Below, in pieces: positions 26,065 to 34,224 of a stretch of DNA of 39,379 nucleotides (the first letter of the stretch is position 1; each line of letters begins with the position of its first letter). The DNA is from Bacteroidota bacterium (lineage in GTDB: Bacteria > Bacteroidota > Bacteroidia > Chitinophagales > Chitinophagaceae): the NCBI GenBank assembly GCA_023417815.1, contig JAEZEI010000026.1, positions 1 through 39,379 on the forward strand. Direction: 5' to 3'. The notes under the pieces are model-generated. The model had not been told where the DNA came from. It made no database searches and saw only the letters and a list, made by a program, of their open reading frames with translations. A program made the position numbers and the translations under genes.

Positions 26065-27714
26065 TCATTGTACTTTCATGATCTTCTCTTTCAATCGCGG
26101 CCTTCCATCTGCTCCAATCACCCTTACATAATAGATGCCGCCTGCCCAAGAAGCAGTATTTATCGTTACCTCCTGCATAACATGGCCGTTATACACCATT
26201 CTTCCATTGCCATCCATCACCTGTACGCTCATTCTCTCACCACCTGCCGGCAACACCACCCTCAGGAATGATCTTCCGTTCTCTATCCTCACGTTCCTTT
26301 CATTGCAACGCGCCTGCACAATTCCATGATCATATATCCTTCCATCGATATCCTCGCTTTGCAGCCTGTATATCCTGGAAGCATCCGCAGCAGGCACCCT
26401 GAATTCATAACGAACAGGGATATTCGAATTACCGCCGGTAGCGCGACTGTCAACATATCCTGCCAGGGTCATTGCCCCGGCATCATCGCCGCCATAAATG
26501 ATGAAGCGCCTGTTATTCATTTCCTGTTCCGTTTCCCACGACAATACCATCTCGCTATGGCAGACCGTCCTGGTATTGCGCACCTTAACCGGCACCACCG
26601 CCGAATTACGCAATCTTATGATGCGGAAGGGCGAAGTATTGGTGGCGAGGAATATTTCTCCGGAAGGCGATACGGTGATGTCGCGCAGCCTGCCCCATTC
26701 ATTCACCAAAAAATCCTGCTGCCCGGTGATGGCATCACCGGCGGCATTCATCCTGATCCTGCGCACCTTGTTTGTTTTAAGGAAAGTGACGAGGAAGCTG
26801 TTCTGGAATTCAGGGATGGCAGCATGCCCATACCATACCAGGTCGTTCGGCGCCCAGGTACCTCCCGGCGCAACATTCCATGATGCGAGGGGTTCTTTCA
26901 CATTGTTGTTGGTGCAGAAAGTGGTTTCGCCTGCCTTATCGTTATCGCAGAAACCTTCCACATTCGGCCAGCCATAATTCCTGCCTGCTTCTATCACCTG
27001 GAATTCATCATTGTTGCTGGGGCCATGCTCGGTTTCATATACCCTTCCGTTGGAATGCACCATGAGCCCCTGCGGATTCCTGTGACCGAATGAATAGATA
27101 TAGCTACCCGGGAAAGGATTGTTGGCCGGAATGGATCCATCAAGGTTCAACCGAAGGATCTTTCCATTCAGAGAAGACATGTTCTGTGCATTGGCGGTAT
27201 TGGCAGCATCCCCTGTTGTCATCAGCAGGGTATTATCAGGAAGCAAGGCAAGGCGTGAGCCGTTATGAATGCTGTTGGCCGCAATGAGCCCGCCATCAAG
27301 CAATACCTGTTCTGATCCCAGCGAATTTCCTGAATAGGTGAACCGGCTAAGCCTTTCCCGGTTCAGGCCGCCACTGGTATAATTGTAAACGATATAAACA
27401 AAGCGGTTGGTCGCAAACTGCGGGTCGAATTCCATCCCAAGCATCCCCGACTCGCTCACCTGCCATACATTGGGAACATGGTTGAGCAGTACGGTTGCGC
27501 CACCATTGCCGGGATGTACCCGCAACACCCTGCCAGGCCTCGTGGTCATCCATAAGGAATCACCCGGACCGAACTTCAGTTCCCATGGTATATCCGTGCT
27601 GGTATAAATGGTAGTTGCTTCCAGGATGGTGGTGCCGATGTCGATCAGTTCGGTTTGCGCGCGGCTGGCAGATGATGCGATCAACAATAAAAAAGCAGGT
27701 AGAATTCTTTTCAT
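26065..27714 (-). CDS. secreted PQQ-type sugar dehydrogenase (GSDH family) with C-terminal sorting domain
   Basis: 549 residues with signal peptide (MKRILPAFLLLIASSASRAQ). The propeller (about 35-370) has GSDH family landmarks: IPWELKFGPGDSLWMTTRPG, GMLGMEFDPQF, FSFGHRNPQG-like YSFGHRNPQGL, TEHGPSNNDEF, NYGWPNVEG and GRLRDITVSPSGEIF. Relatives oxidise aldose sugars using pyrroloquinoline quinone as the cofactor. The region 375-470 is a fibronectin-like spacer, and the last 75 residues (VQVMDGNGRMVYNG, then a strand ending in KEKIMKVQ) look like a type IX secretion type-A sorting domain. It is probably secreted or surface-attached. It is monocistronic and converges with the small membrane protein gene. 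Confidence 0.9.
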   Translation of the reverse strand: MKRILPAFLLLIASSASRAQTELIDIGTTILEATTIYTSTDIPWELKFGPGDSLWMTTRPGRVLRVHPGNGGATVLLNHVPNVWQVSESGMLGMEFDPQFATNRFVYIVYNYTSGGLNRERLSRFTYSGNSLGSEQVLLDGGLIAANSIHNGSRLALLPDNTLLMTTGDAANTANAQNMSSLNGKILRLNLDGSIPANNPFPGSYIYSFGHRNPQGLMVHSNGRVYETEHGPSNNDEFQVIEAGRNYGWPNVEGFCDNDKAGETTFCTNNNVKEPLASWNVAPGGTWAPNDLVWYGHAAIPEFQNSFLVTFLKTNKVRRIRMNAAGDAITGQQDFLVNEWGRLRDITVSPSGEIFLATNTSPFRIIRLRNSAVVPVKVRNTRTVCHSEMVLSWETEQEMNNRRFIIYGGDDAGAMTLAGYVDSRATGGNSNIPVRYEFRVPAADASRIYRLQSEDIDGRIYDHGIVQARCNERNVRIENGRSFLRVVLPAGGERMSVQVMDGNGRMVYNGHVMQEVTINTASWAGGIYYVRVIGADGRPRLKEKIMKVQ

Positions 27715-27818
27715 GGGATTAACACATGCAAAAATTAATCCATCTATAATTTACATTGCGCATAAAATTGTTCATCCCTAAGGCCTGTTAATACCCAACG
27801 CTTAAAAATCTCTTTTAA

Positions 27819-27826
27819 TAACTTTA
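27819..27826 (+). promoter_or_regulatory. TAnnTTTG-like -7 box, possible leaderless start
   Basis: TAACTTTA ends 4 nt before the ATG at 27831 (spacer CAGC), the same geometry as at 9065 and 11105. No -33 TTG is visible. Confidence 0.35.
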
Positions 27827-27830
27827 CAGC

Positions 27831-28319
27831 ATGAGAAAGCTCCTTCCATTCCTGTTGATCATCGCCCTACTATCCTGCAAGAATGATAATGATGATCCTT
27901 CAGAACCAGGAACAACCGATACCGCATCCGTTATAGAAACCCCGGTTGTGATCAATACCGACCTGTATATCTGGGACCTGGATGCCAGCACCATGACCAG
28001 GACCAAGAACCCGCGCTATGAAGAAGGCGCATTGCCCGTCGATTCCCTGATAACAGGACTTAACCGGAAGTTCCCGGAGATTCAGATGGAGAAGGTGAAG
28101 CTTTCAGGAGATACCCTGGTAACCCGCATCCCCGATGCAACCTTTCTCACCCAGCAATCCGGTTCCACAGGTGCAGAGCATTATGTAGCCCAGGCGGTTA
28201 TGAACCTCACCACCGTTCCGGGCGTGAATTATGTACGATTGGAGTTTACCCCCGGCGATCATGCAGAACCCGGTGTGTTCAGCAAGAAGTCGTTCGAAAA
28301 ATTCAAACCACGCTTCTAG
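27831..28319 (+). CDS. small lipoprotein, possibly GerMN-like
   Basis: 162 residues with a lipobox (LLIIALLSC). After an acidic, Thr/Pro-rich linker there is a single domain (about 45-160) containing PVDSLITGLNRKFP, SGDTLVTRIPDATFLTQQSG, and AVMNLTTVPGVNYVRLEFTP. The order (short exposed strand, helix, small-residue loop, NLT..PGV..V) resembles the GerMN fold found in envelope lipoproteins, but I would not insist on it. It is 51 bp upstream of the repeat protein gene in the same direction and may share its transcript. Confidence 0.65.
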   Translation: MRKLLPFLLIIALLSCKNDNDDPSEPGTTDTASVIETPVVINTDLYIWDLDASTMTRTKNPRYEEGALPVDSLITGLNRKFPEIQMEKVKLSGDTLVTRIPDATFLTQQSGSTGAEHYVAQAVMNLTTVPGVNYVRLEFTPGDHAEPGVFSKKSFEKFKPRF

Positions 28320-28370
28320 CCTTGTAAGGATGAGCATTTATAAGTATATTGTAAGCCCTAACACTGTTTT

Positions 28371-29057
28371 ATGAGATACGCATTTACCTTCCTGCTTGCA
28401 GCGACCATTGCATTACCTGTTTCCGCGCAACGGATATCAAAGGTCACCTTCTCTGGCGACGGAACGGTGGAAGCGATCTCGCTTGGATTTGATGAAGATG
28501 TTCAGTTAGACCTCGGCACAGACGGCACCATTCAGAAATGGGGGGTTGATCTTTATAAAGGACGCACCGATAATTTTCGCGGAAAACTGTATGAATATAA
28601 CGGCCGGGTGGAATACTATCCTACCACTGCTGATTCTGCATTTCGCGGAAAGGTGAAGGCGATCGGGAGGACAATTTTCACTTATTATGCCTCTTATGAG
28701 CACGATGCATTCCAGGGCAAGATCAAAACCATAGGCACCCTCCAGTTGAAATACAACGACCAGTACACAGATGAGGCGCTGAAAGGAAAACTTGCTGCCA
28801 TAGGATCGCAGGCTGTTACCTTCTACACATCATTCGACAATACCGCTTTCAAAGGGAAACTTAAATCGATCGGCAATACCCAGGTTACTTATTATAATGC
28901 CATTGAGGATGCTGCCTTCAGGGGTAAGATCAAAAGCATAGGCAGCATGAATTATACTTATTACTCCTCCTACGACCGTCCCGAACTGAAAGGCAGGTTT
29001 AAATCAGGGTCGTTCCTCACTACCATTAACGGGATGCAGTTTCATATAAAGAATTAG
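28371..29057 (+). CDS. exported protein built of 23-residue tandem repeats
   Basis: 228 residues with signal peptide (MRYAFTFLLAATIALPVSAQ). Residues 69-208 hold about six repeats starting at F69, F91, F114, L137, F160 and F183, with the beginning of another at L206. The consensus is (F/L)xGK(I/L)K(S/T)IG, then strand residues, then (T/K)(Y/F)Y and a short acidic turn. The strict 22/23-residue spacing and alternating hydrophobics suggest a solenoid or beta-roll. No named repeat family is recognised. The 3' end of the gene (last 16 codons and stop) recurs 185 bp downstream as a remnant. It is the second gene after the small lipoprotein. Confidence 0.75.
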   Translation: MRYAFTFLLAATIALPVSAQRISKVTFSGDGTVEAISLGFDEDVQLDLGTDGTIQKWGVDLYKGRTDNFRGKLYEYNGRVEYYPTTADSAFRGKVKAIGRTIFTYYASYEHDAFQGKIKTIGTLQLKYNDQYTDEALKGKLAAIGSQAVTFYTSFDNTAFKGKLKSIGNTQVTYYNAIEDAAFRGKIKSIGSMNYTYYSSYDRPELKGRFKSGSFLTTINGMQFHIKN

Positions 29058-29347
29058 CAGCTTGGTGGGAGGAAATATGATCATGTGGCTGGTAATAAAC
29101 ATCAGTTATATGGCTGGTGAGAACACCAGCCAAGGGCAATATGTGAGACACCAGCCACGGCAATATGTGAGAACACCAGCCAAGGGCAGTAGGGTCGTTC
29201 CTTACTACCATAAACGGGATACAGTTTAATATAAAGAATTAGCAGCTTGGTGGGAGGAAACATGGTCATGTGGCTGGTAATAAACATCAGTTATATGGCT
29301 GGTGAGAACACCAGCCAGGGCAATATGTGATAACACCAGCCACGGCA
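29007..29347 (+). repeat. 185-bp-period direct duplication including a gene 3' end
   Basis: Copy 1 starts at 29007 inside the repeat-protein gene and copy 2 at 29192; they remain alignable for about 155 bp. Both contain GGGTCGTTCCT, the stop codon, GCAGCTTGGTGGGAGGAAA and the TGGCTGGT/ACCAGCCA words. In copy 1, TGGCTGGT (29111) and ACCAGCCA (29125) form an 8-bp hairpin; further ACCAGCCA copies lie at 29150 and 29175. Confidence 0.85.
29192..29242 (+). pseudogene. tail of a lost second copy of the repeat-protein gene
   Basis: In frame, this stretch encodes GSFLTTINGIQFNIKN followed by TAG, against GSFLTTINGMQFHIKN in the intact gene upstream. Two of the four substitutions are synonymous, which suggests the sequence once evolved as coding. 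No start or body remains, so it is not expressed as a protein. Confidence 0.65.
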
Positions 29348-29351
29348 ACAT

Positions 29352-29410
29352 TAAACACTAAACACTAAACACTAAACACTAAACACTAAACATAAACATA
29401 AACATAAACA
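29352..29410. repeat. tandem heptamer and hexamer array
   Basis: Five perfect TAAACAC units (29352-29386) run directly into four TAAACA units (29387-29410). The array ends immediately at the A-run of the following terminator. Slipped-strand replication is the simplest origin; no coding role is visible. Confidence 0.9.
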
Positions 29411-29444
29411 TAAAAAAGCCGCAACTATTGTTGCGGCTTTTTTT
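29411..29444. terminator. bidirectional intrinsic terminator after dnaK
   Basis: GCCGCAAC (29418-29425), loop TATT, GTTGCGGC (29430-29437), preceded by AAAAAA and followed by TTTTTTT, so it can terminate transcription on both strands. It lies just after the dnaK stop on the minus strand and also closes the plus-strand lipoprotein/repeat-protein unit. Confidence 0.85.
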
Positions 29445-29450
29445 GATCCC

Positions 29451-31349
29451 TTATTTAACTTCTTCGAATTCTGCATCGGTGACGTTCTCACCATTTGAAG
29501 GGGCTTGTTGGTCGGATGCGCCTTGGCCGGGTTGTTGGCCTGCTTCCTGCGATGCCTTGTACATGTCTTCGCTGGCTGCGGTCCAGGCTGCATTCATTTC
29601 CGCAATGGCTGCGTCGATGCTTGCAATGTCCTGTGACTTATGCGCTTCCTTCAGCTTTTCCATGGCGGATTCGATAGGCGCTTTCTTATCAGCGGAGATC
29701 TTGTCACCATATTCTTTAAGCTGCTTTTCGGTCTGGAAGATCAGGCTGTCTGCCTGGTTGATCTTGTCGATCTTTTCTCTTTCCAGCTTATCGGTTGCCT
29801 CGTTTGCCTTCGCTTCGTTCTTCATTCTTTCGATCTCTTCCTTGCTCAGTCCGCTACCTGCTTCAATGCGGATCTTCTGCTCTTTGCCGGTGCCCTTATC
29901 TTTTGCACTTACATGCAGGATACCGTTGGCATCGATATCAAAGGTCACTTCAATTTGCGGTACGCCGCGTGGGGCCGGCGGAATTCCATCCAGGTTGAAC
30001 ATACCCAGGCTCTTATTCTGGTTGGCCATTGGGCGCTCACCCTGTAATACATGGATCTGCACTCCAGGCTGATTATCGGCCGCAGTAGAGAACGTCTCTG
30101 ATTTCTTGGTTGGGATGGTCGTATTGCTTTCGATCAGCCTTGTCATTACACCACCCATGGTTTCAATACCCAGGCTCAATGGAGTAACGTCCAGGAGAAG
30201 TACATCCTTCACTTCACCGGTCAGTACCGCACCCTGGATAGCTGCACCGATGGCAACCACTTCATCCGGGTTTACACCGCGGTTTGGTTTCTTGTTGAAG
30301 AATTTCTCAACGATCTCCTGCACCTTAGGGATACGGGTACTACCACCCACCAGGATCACTTCATCGATCTGCGATGTGGTAAGATTTGCATCTTTTAAGG
30401 CCTGCTCACAAGGCTTCAGGCAACGTTCGAATAATTTATCTGCAAGCTGTTCAAATTTTGCACGGCTCAGTTTCTTTACGAGGTGCTTAGGCACACCGTC
30501 GACCGCGGTAACATAAGGCAGGTTGATCTCAGTTTCCATACCGGAAGAAAGTTCCACCTTTGCTTTTTCCGCGGCTTCTTTCAAACGCTGGAGCGCCATC
30601 GGATCTTTACGCAGATCGATCGCTTCTTCACTCTTGAATTCATCTGCAAGCCAGTCCATGATCACCTTGTCAAAGTCGTCACCACCCAGGTGAGTATCAC
30701 CATTGGTTGATTTCACTTCGAACACCCCATCGCCAAGTTCCAGTACGGAAATATCGAACGTACCGCCACCAAGGTCGAATACGGCTATCTTCTGATCCTT
30801 TCCTTTCTTATCAAGACCGTAGGCAAGCGCGGCTGCTGTTGGCTCATTCACGATCCTGCGTACATTCAGTCCTGCGATCTCCCCTGCTTCCTTTGTTGCC
30901 TGGCGTTGCGCATCGTTGAAGTATGCAGGTACGGTTATCACCGCTTCATTCACTTCATGTCCCAGGTAGTCTTCAGCGGTCTTCTTCATTTTCTGCAATA
31001 CCATCGCGCTGATCTCCTGCGGAGTATACATACGGCCATCAATATCTATTCTTACAGTATTATTATCTCCCTGCACCACTTTGTAGCTCCAGTGAGAGGA
31101 TTCTTCGGTTACTTCATCGAACCTGCGACCCATGAAACGCTTAACGCTGGTGATGGTGTTCTGGGGATTGGTGATGGCCTGCCTTTTTGCAGGGTCACCC
31201 ACCTTGCGTTCCCCGTTCTTCAGAAATGCCACCACCGAAGGCGTGGTTCTCCTTCCCTCGTCGTTTGCAATAACGACAGGCTCATTTCCTTCCATTACCG
31301 AAACGCAACTGTTCGTGGTACCGAGGTCGATTCCTATGATCTTTGCCAT
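29451..31349 (-). CDS. dnaK: molecular chaperone DnaK (Hsp70)
   Basis: 632 residues. The ATPase domain has IIGIDLGTTNSCVSVMEG, VNEPTAAALAYGLDKK, IAVFDLGGGTFDISVL and VILVGGSTRIPKVQ. The substrate-binding domain begins after LLLDVTPLSLGIETMGG and the lid helices fill 510-600. The tail is Q/G/S-rich and ends DAEFEEVK, the usual bacterial form. DnaK works with DnaJ and GrpE to hold and refold proteins by ATP-driven cycles. No grpE or dnaJ is adjacent, a common situation in Bacteroidota. It appears to be monocistronic, with a strong hairpin terminator right after the stop. No CIRCE-type operator was seen upstream. Confidence 0.98.
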   Translation of the reverse strand: MAKIIGIDLGTTNSCVSVMEGNEPVVIANDEGRRTTPSVVAFLKNGERKVGDPAKRQAITNPQNTITSVKRFMGRRFDEVTEESSHWSYKVVQGDNNTVRIDIDGRMYTPQEISAMVLQKMKKTAEDYLGHEVNEAVITVPAYFNDAQRQATKEAGEIAGLNVRRIVNEPTAAALAYGLDKKGKDQKIAVFDLGGGTFDISVLELGDGVFEVKSTNGDTHLGGDDFDKVIMDWLADEFKSEEAIDLRKDPMALQRLKEAAEKAKVELSSGMETEINLPYVTAVDGVPKHLVKKLSRAKFEQLADKLFERCLKPCEQALKDANLTTSQIDEVILVGGSTRIPKVQEIVEKFFNKKPNRGVNPDEVVAIGAAIQGAVLTGEVKDVLLLDVTPLSLGIETMGGVMTRLIESNTTIPTKKSETFSTAADNQPGVQIHVLQGERPMANQNKSLGMFNLDGIPPAPRGVPQIEVTFDIDANGILHVSAKDKGTGKEQKIRIEAGSGLSKEEIERMKNEAKANEATDKLEREKIDKINQADSLIFQTEKQLKEYGDKISADKKAPIESAMEKLKEAHKSQDIASIDAAIAEMNAAWTAASEDMYKASQEAGQQPGQGASDQQAPSNGENVTDAEFEEVK

Positions 31350-31427
31350 AATTGATTATTTGAATTTATAGGGGTTGGTCAATCATTATGCCAACGGAAA
31401 CAAGGGTGAAAAAATGGCAGGATTCTG

Positions 31428-31910
31428 TTAATCAGCCGTTTTACGGGTGCGGAAACTGAAGTGTTTCTGGGTGAGATAACTGACAGCAATGATAAGCACG
31501 GTAGTGATCACCTGGCTGGGCAGGGCATCCCAGAAAAGCACCTCAACCAGCAGTTTAAGCACCAGGTAGTTTAAAACAAGGTTAAAGAGGAAGGATAGCA
31601 GGTATCGGAAGAGCTGGATCCTGCCCCTGAGATGGGAACCTACGAACACCACGTAGCGGTTCAGCAGGAAACCTGCAATGAAAACGATGGAGGAAGAAAG
31701 GAAGAGCGCGGCAACGTGTGGTTTAAAGGCGGATATACCGAAATGGAAGATCTCGCGGTTGAAGATGTACCGGAAGCTGATCGCATAGATCACCAGGCCC
31801 ATCAGGGTATTGGCGCCGCCACAGGCTGCATAGCGAAAAGTGGTCAGGGGCATGAACCTCCTGAAAGGCGGGTAAAATCGGTCTATAAGGGATGTGAGAA
31901 AATGCTTCAT
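31428..31910 (-). CDS. GtrA-like four-helix membrane protein
   Basis: 160 residues with four hydrophobic segments (about 25-46, 66-84, 102-122 and 132-148). FRYAACGGANTLMGLVIYAI near the first helix, FLLNRYVVF after the second and SYLTQKHFSF at the end match the GtrA family. Family members are thought to help move lipid-linked sugars across the inner membrane for polysaccharide modification. It is short but complete. Between it and dnaK lies a 78-bp spacer with no evident terminator. There is no glycosyltransferase beside it, so the partner is unknown. Confidence 0.85.
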   Translation of the reverse strand: MKHFLTSLIDRFYPPFRRFMPLTTFRYAACGGANTLMGLVIYAISFRYIFNREIFHFGISAFKPHVAALFLSSSIVFIAGFLLNRYVVFVGSHLRGRIQLFRYLLSFLFNLVLNYLVLKLLVEVLFWDALPSQVITTVLIIAVSYLTQKHFSFRTRKTAD

Positions 31911-31919
31911 GCATTAACT

Positions 31920-31947
31920 AAAAGAACCTGTCGTTTCCAACAGGTTC
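31920..31947 (-). terminator. hairpin after the small outer-membrane protein gene
   Basis: GAACCTGT (31924-31931) pairs with ACAGGTTC (31940-31947) over an 8-nt loop; on the minus strand it is followed by TTTT. It sits 20 bp past the outer-membrane protein stop, between that gene and the GtrA-like gene. Confidence 0.55.
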
Positions 31948-31966
31948 CTTTATGAAGTTCGGTTCT

Positions 31967-32428
31967 TTAAAATACATAGCGAATGCTCAGTCCGCCCCAG
32001 CTATCAAAACCATCATGGTCTCCGAATTCAAAGCTTGGCTGCCAGTCGAGCGAAAGATTCAGCGGGGCATTCCTGACCTTATAATCAAGACCAAGCACAC
32101 CGTCTACACCGATTGCAGTTCCGCCACCCCATTTGCTGTTATAAAAACCAACGTGGGCGCCAGGGCCTACATACCATTTCAATGCTGTTGCATTAGGGAT
32201 GGGGAAGTGTAGTTCATACAGTCCTGTGATCCTGGTCCCTCTTTTCCAGAAGTAACCCAGGAAATCCAATGCCGCCTTGTCGCTGACAAAATGTTTCAGT
32301 GTTATGGCGCCAGGGTAGAACTTAACCCCGAGGGCCGTAGTGTATTCCTGGGATGTTACATTCCGTTGTGCCTGCACACCGGTGAATGCCAGTAATACAA
32401 ATGAAAGCAATACGAGTTTTCTTTTCAT
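31967..32428 (-). CDS. small outer-membrane beta-barrel protein
   Basis: 153 residues from the ATG that begins a signal peptide (MKRKLVLLSFVLLAFTGVQA); the reading frame extends 29 codons further upstream but those residues do not look coding. The mature part alternates hydrophobic and polar residues with aromatic girdle positions (YELHFPI, LKWYVGPGAHVGFY, WGGLSIRYVF) and ends in Phe, as in eight-stranded outer-membrane barrels. No specific function can be read. It follows the ABC-F gene by 92 bp on the same strand. Confidence 0.75.
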   Translation of the reverse strand: MKRKLVLLSFVLLAFTGVQAQRNVTSQEYTTALGVKFYPGAITLKHFVSDKAALDFLGYFWKRGTRITGLYELHFPIPNATALKWYVGPGAHVGFYNSKWGGGTAIGVDGVLGLDYKVRNAPLNLSLDWQPSFEFGDHDGFDSWGGLSIRYVF

Positions 32429-32520
32429 AGCTTGTTTTTTATTTCTTCGGGTTTGTGTTGCGGGCAAAGATATAAGATTTGATTTCTCATTATCTGTCAA
32501 CGTTTCCCACACCATGTGCG

Positions 32521-34149
32521 TTACGCATACATCTCTTCTCGCAGCAGTTTAACCCGCTCATCTTCCAGGTATTCGTCGTAGGTCATCAGTCGGTCGATCA
32601 TTCCCCTGGGCGTGATCTCGATGATCCTGTTGGCCACGGTTTGCATGAACTGGTGATCATGCGTGGTGAACAGCACTATCCCCGGGAATGCGATCATACC
32701 ATCGTTGAATGCGATGATGGATTCCAGGTCGAGGTGGTTCGTAGGTTCATCCAGGATCACCACGTTGGGGTTCTGCAGCATCATACGGCTTACCATGCAA
32801 CGCACCTTCTCACCCCCGCTCAGCACGCTGGTCTTCTTCATGATCTCATCACCGCTGAACAACATCTTGCCAAGAAAACCCCTCAGGAAGTCTTCATCAA
32901 CATCCTTTACATAAGAAGGAACATATTGCCTCAGCCAGTCCATCAGGTTCAAAGTACTTCCTGCAAAGAATTCGCTGTTATCATTGGGAAGGTATGCGGT
33001 GGTAACGGTTGTACCCCATTCAAAAGTGCCGCTGTCGGCCTTTGCTTTATTATTTATGATCTCGAAAAAAGCCGTCACTGCAAGTGGTTCGCGGCTAAGG
33101 AAAGCGATCTTCTGACCTTTCTGAATATCAAAACGCAGGTTGGTGAATAATGGTTTCCCATCCACTGACTTATTTAGCCCTTCCACTTTCAGGATCTCGT
33201 TCCCTACTTCCCTCTCCTGCTTAAAGATGATGCCCGGGTATTTCCTGTTGCTTGGCTGTATCTCTTCTATCACCAGCTTTTCAAGAGCTTTTTTACGGCT
33301 GGTAGCCTGGCGCGACTTGGATGCGTTCGCACTGAAACGGGCGATGAAGTCGAGCAGGTCCTTGCGCTTCTCTTCCATCTTCTTGTTCTTATCCGACTGC
33401 TGGCGTGCGGCTAGCTGCGAGCTCTCATACCAGAAGCTGTAGTTCCCGGTGAATACCTTGATCTTGCTCCTGTCCACATCCGCAACGTGCGTACACACCG
33501 CATCAAGAAAGTGCCTGTCGTGACTTACAACAAGTACGATATTCTGGTAGTCGGCAAGGAAGTTCTCGAGCCAGCTAATTGTTTCAACATCCAGGTTGTT
33601 GGTAGGTTCATCCAGCAACAGGATATCAGGATTCCCGAACAATGCCTGTGCAAGCAGCACACGCACTTTAAGGTTACCGCTTATATCTTTCATCAACTGG
33701 CTATGCAGTTCATCCTTTACGCCCAGTTCACTTAAGAGGGTTGCAGCATCGCTTTCTGCCGTATAGCCGCCCATTTCCCCGAATTCATGTTCAAGCTCGC
33801 CTGCGCGAATTCCATCTGCCTCAGAGAAATCCTCTTTCATGTAGAGCGCATCCTTTTCATGCATCACTTCCCACATTTTCTTATGCCCGCGCAATACGGT
33901 GTTCAGAACGGTTTCCTCATCAAAGGCATTCTGGTTCTGCGCAAGAACGGCCATACGTTCGCCGGGAGTGATATCAACACTGCCCTTATTGGGTTCGATC
34001 TCGCCGCTGATTATCTTCAGAAAAGTGGACTTCCCTGCGCCGTTGGCGCCGATGATACCGTAACAATTTCCTTTGGTGAAGTTGATATTTACCTCGTCGA
34101 ATAAAACCCTTTTGCCATAGGCAAGGGTCACATTATTTACACTGATCAT
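32521..34149 (-). CDS. ABC-F ATPase of the YbiT type with degenerate second Walker A
   Basis: 542 residues from the ATG that gives MISVNNVTLAYGKRVLF; the frame extends upstream but that part is antisense to the next gene. Two ABC domains are joined by a linker with FSANASKSRQATSR, highly characteristic of YbiT. Domain 1 has Walker A GANGAGKST (34-42), Walker B LLLDEPTNNLD and SHDRHF. Domain 2 has signature LSGGEK, Walker B VILDEPTNHLD (Glu468) and THDHQF, but its Walker A (about 352-360) reads SREPLAVTA, with no glycine loop or lysine. ABC-F proteins bind the ribosome and act on stalled peptide bonds. This copy can probably hydrolyse ATP at only one of the two sites. Confidence 0.93.
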   Translation of the reverse strand: MISVNNVTLAYGKRVLFDEVNINFTKGNCYGIIGANGAGKSTFLKIISGEIEPNKGSVDITPGERMAVLAQNQNAFDEETVLNTVLRGHKKMWEVMHEKDALYMKEDFSEADGIRAGELEHEFGEMGGYTAESDAATLLSELGVKDELHSQLMKDISGNLKVRVLLAQALFGNPDILLLDEPTNNLDVETISWLENFLADYQNIVLVVSHDRHFLDAVCTHVADVDRSKIKVFTGNYSFWYESSQLAARQQSDKNKKMEEKRKDLLDFIARFSANASKSRQATSRKKALEKLVIEEIQPSNRKYPGIIFKQEREVGNEILKVEGLNKSVDGKPLFTNLRFDIQKGQKIAFLSREPLAVTAFFEIINNKAKADSGTFEWGTTVTTAYLPNDNSEFFAGSTLNLMDWLRQYVPSYVKDVDEDFLRGFLGKMLFSGDEIMKKTSVLSGGEKVRCMVSRMMLQNPNVVILDEPTNHLDLESIIAFNDGMIAFPGIVLFTTHDHQFMQTVANRIIEITPRGMIDRLMTYDEYLEDERVKLLREEMYA

Positions 34150-34224
34150 AGCTTTTCTGAAATGGCCGGCAAAGGTAAGGCTTTTCGCCTTGGGATTCTG
34201 GCCGTTTTTAGCGAATTTTATAGG

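Noticed and set aside
29082..29350. CRISPR-like array of ACCAGCCA/TGGCTGGT words
   Set aside because: The repeated word is only 8 bp, occurs in both orientations with uneven spacing, and is explained by the 185-bp duplication; no cas genes are present.
29428..30072. 214-codon frame antisense to dnaK
   Set aside because: Fully antisense to the conserved dnaK gene; serine/alanine-rich shadow translation with no start context.
31350..31410. Heat-shock sigma-32-like promoter before dnaK (CCCTTG ... CCCCTAT)
   Set aside because: The two parts are about 24 nt apart, far more than a sigma-32 promoter allows, and Bacteroidota generally lack this factor.
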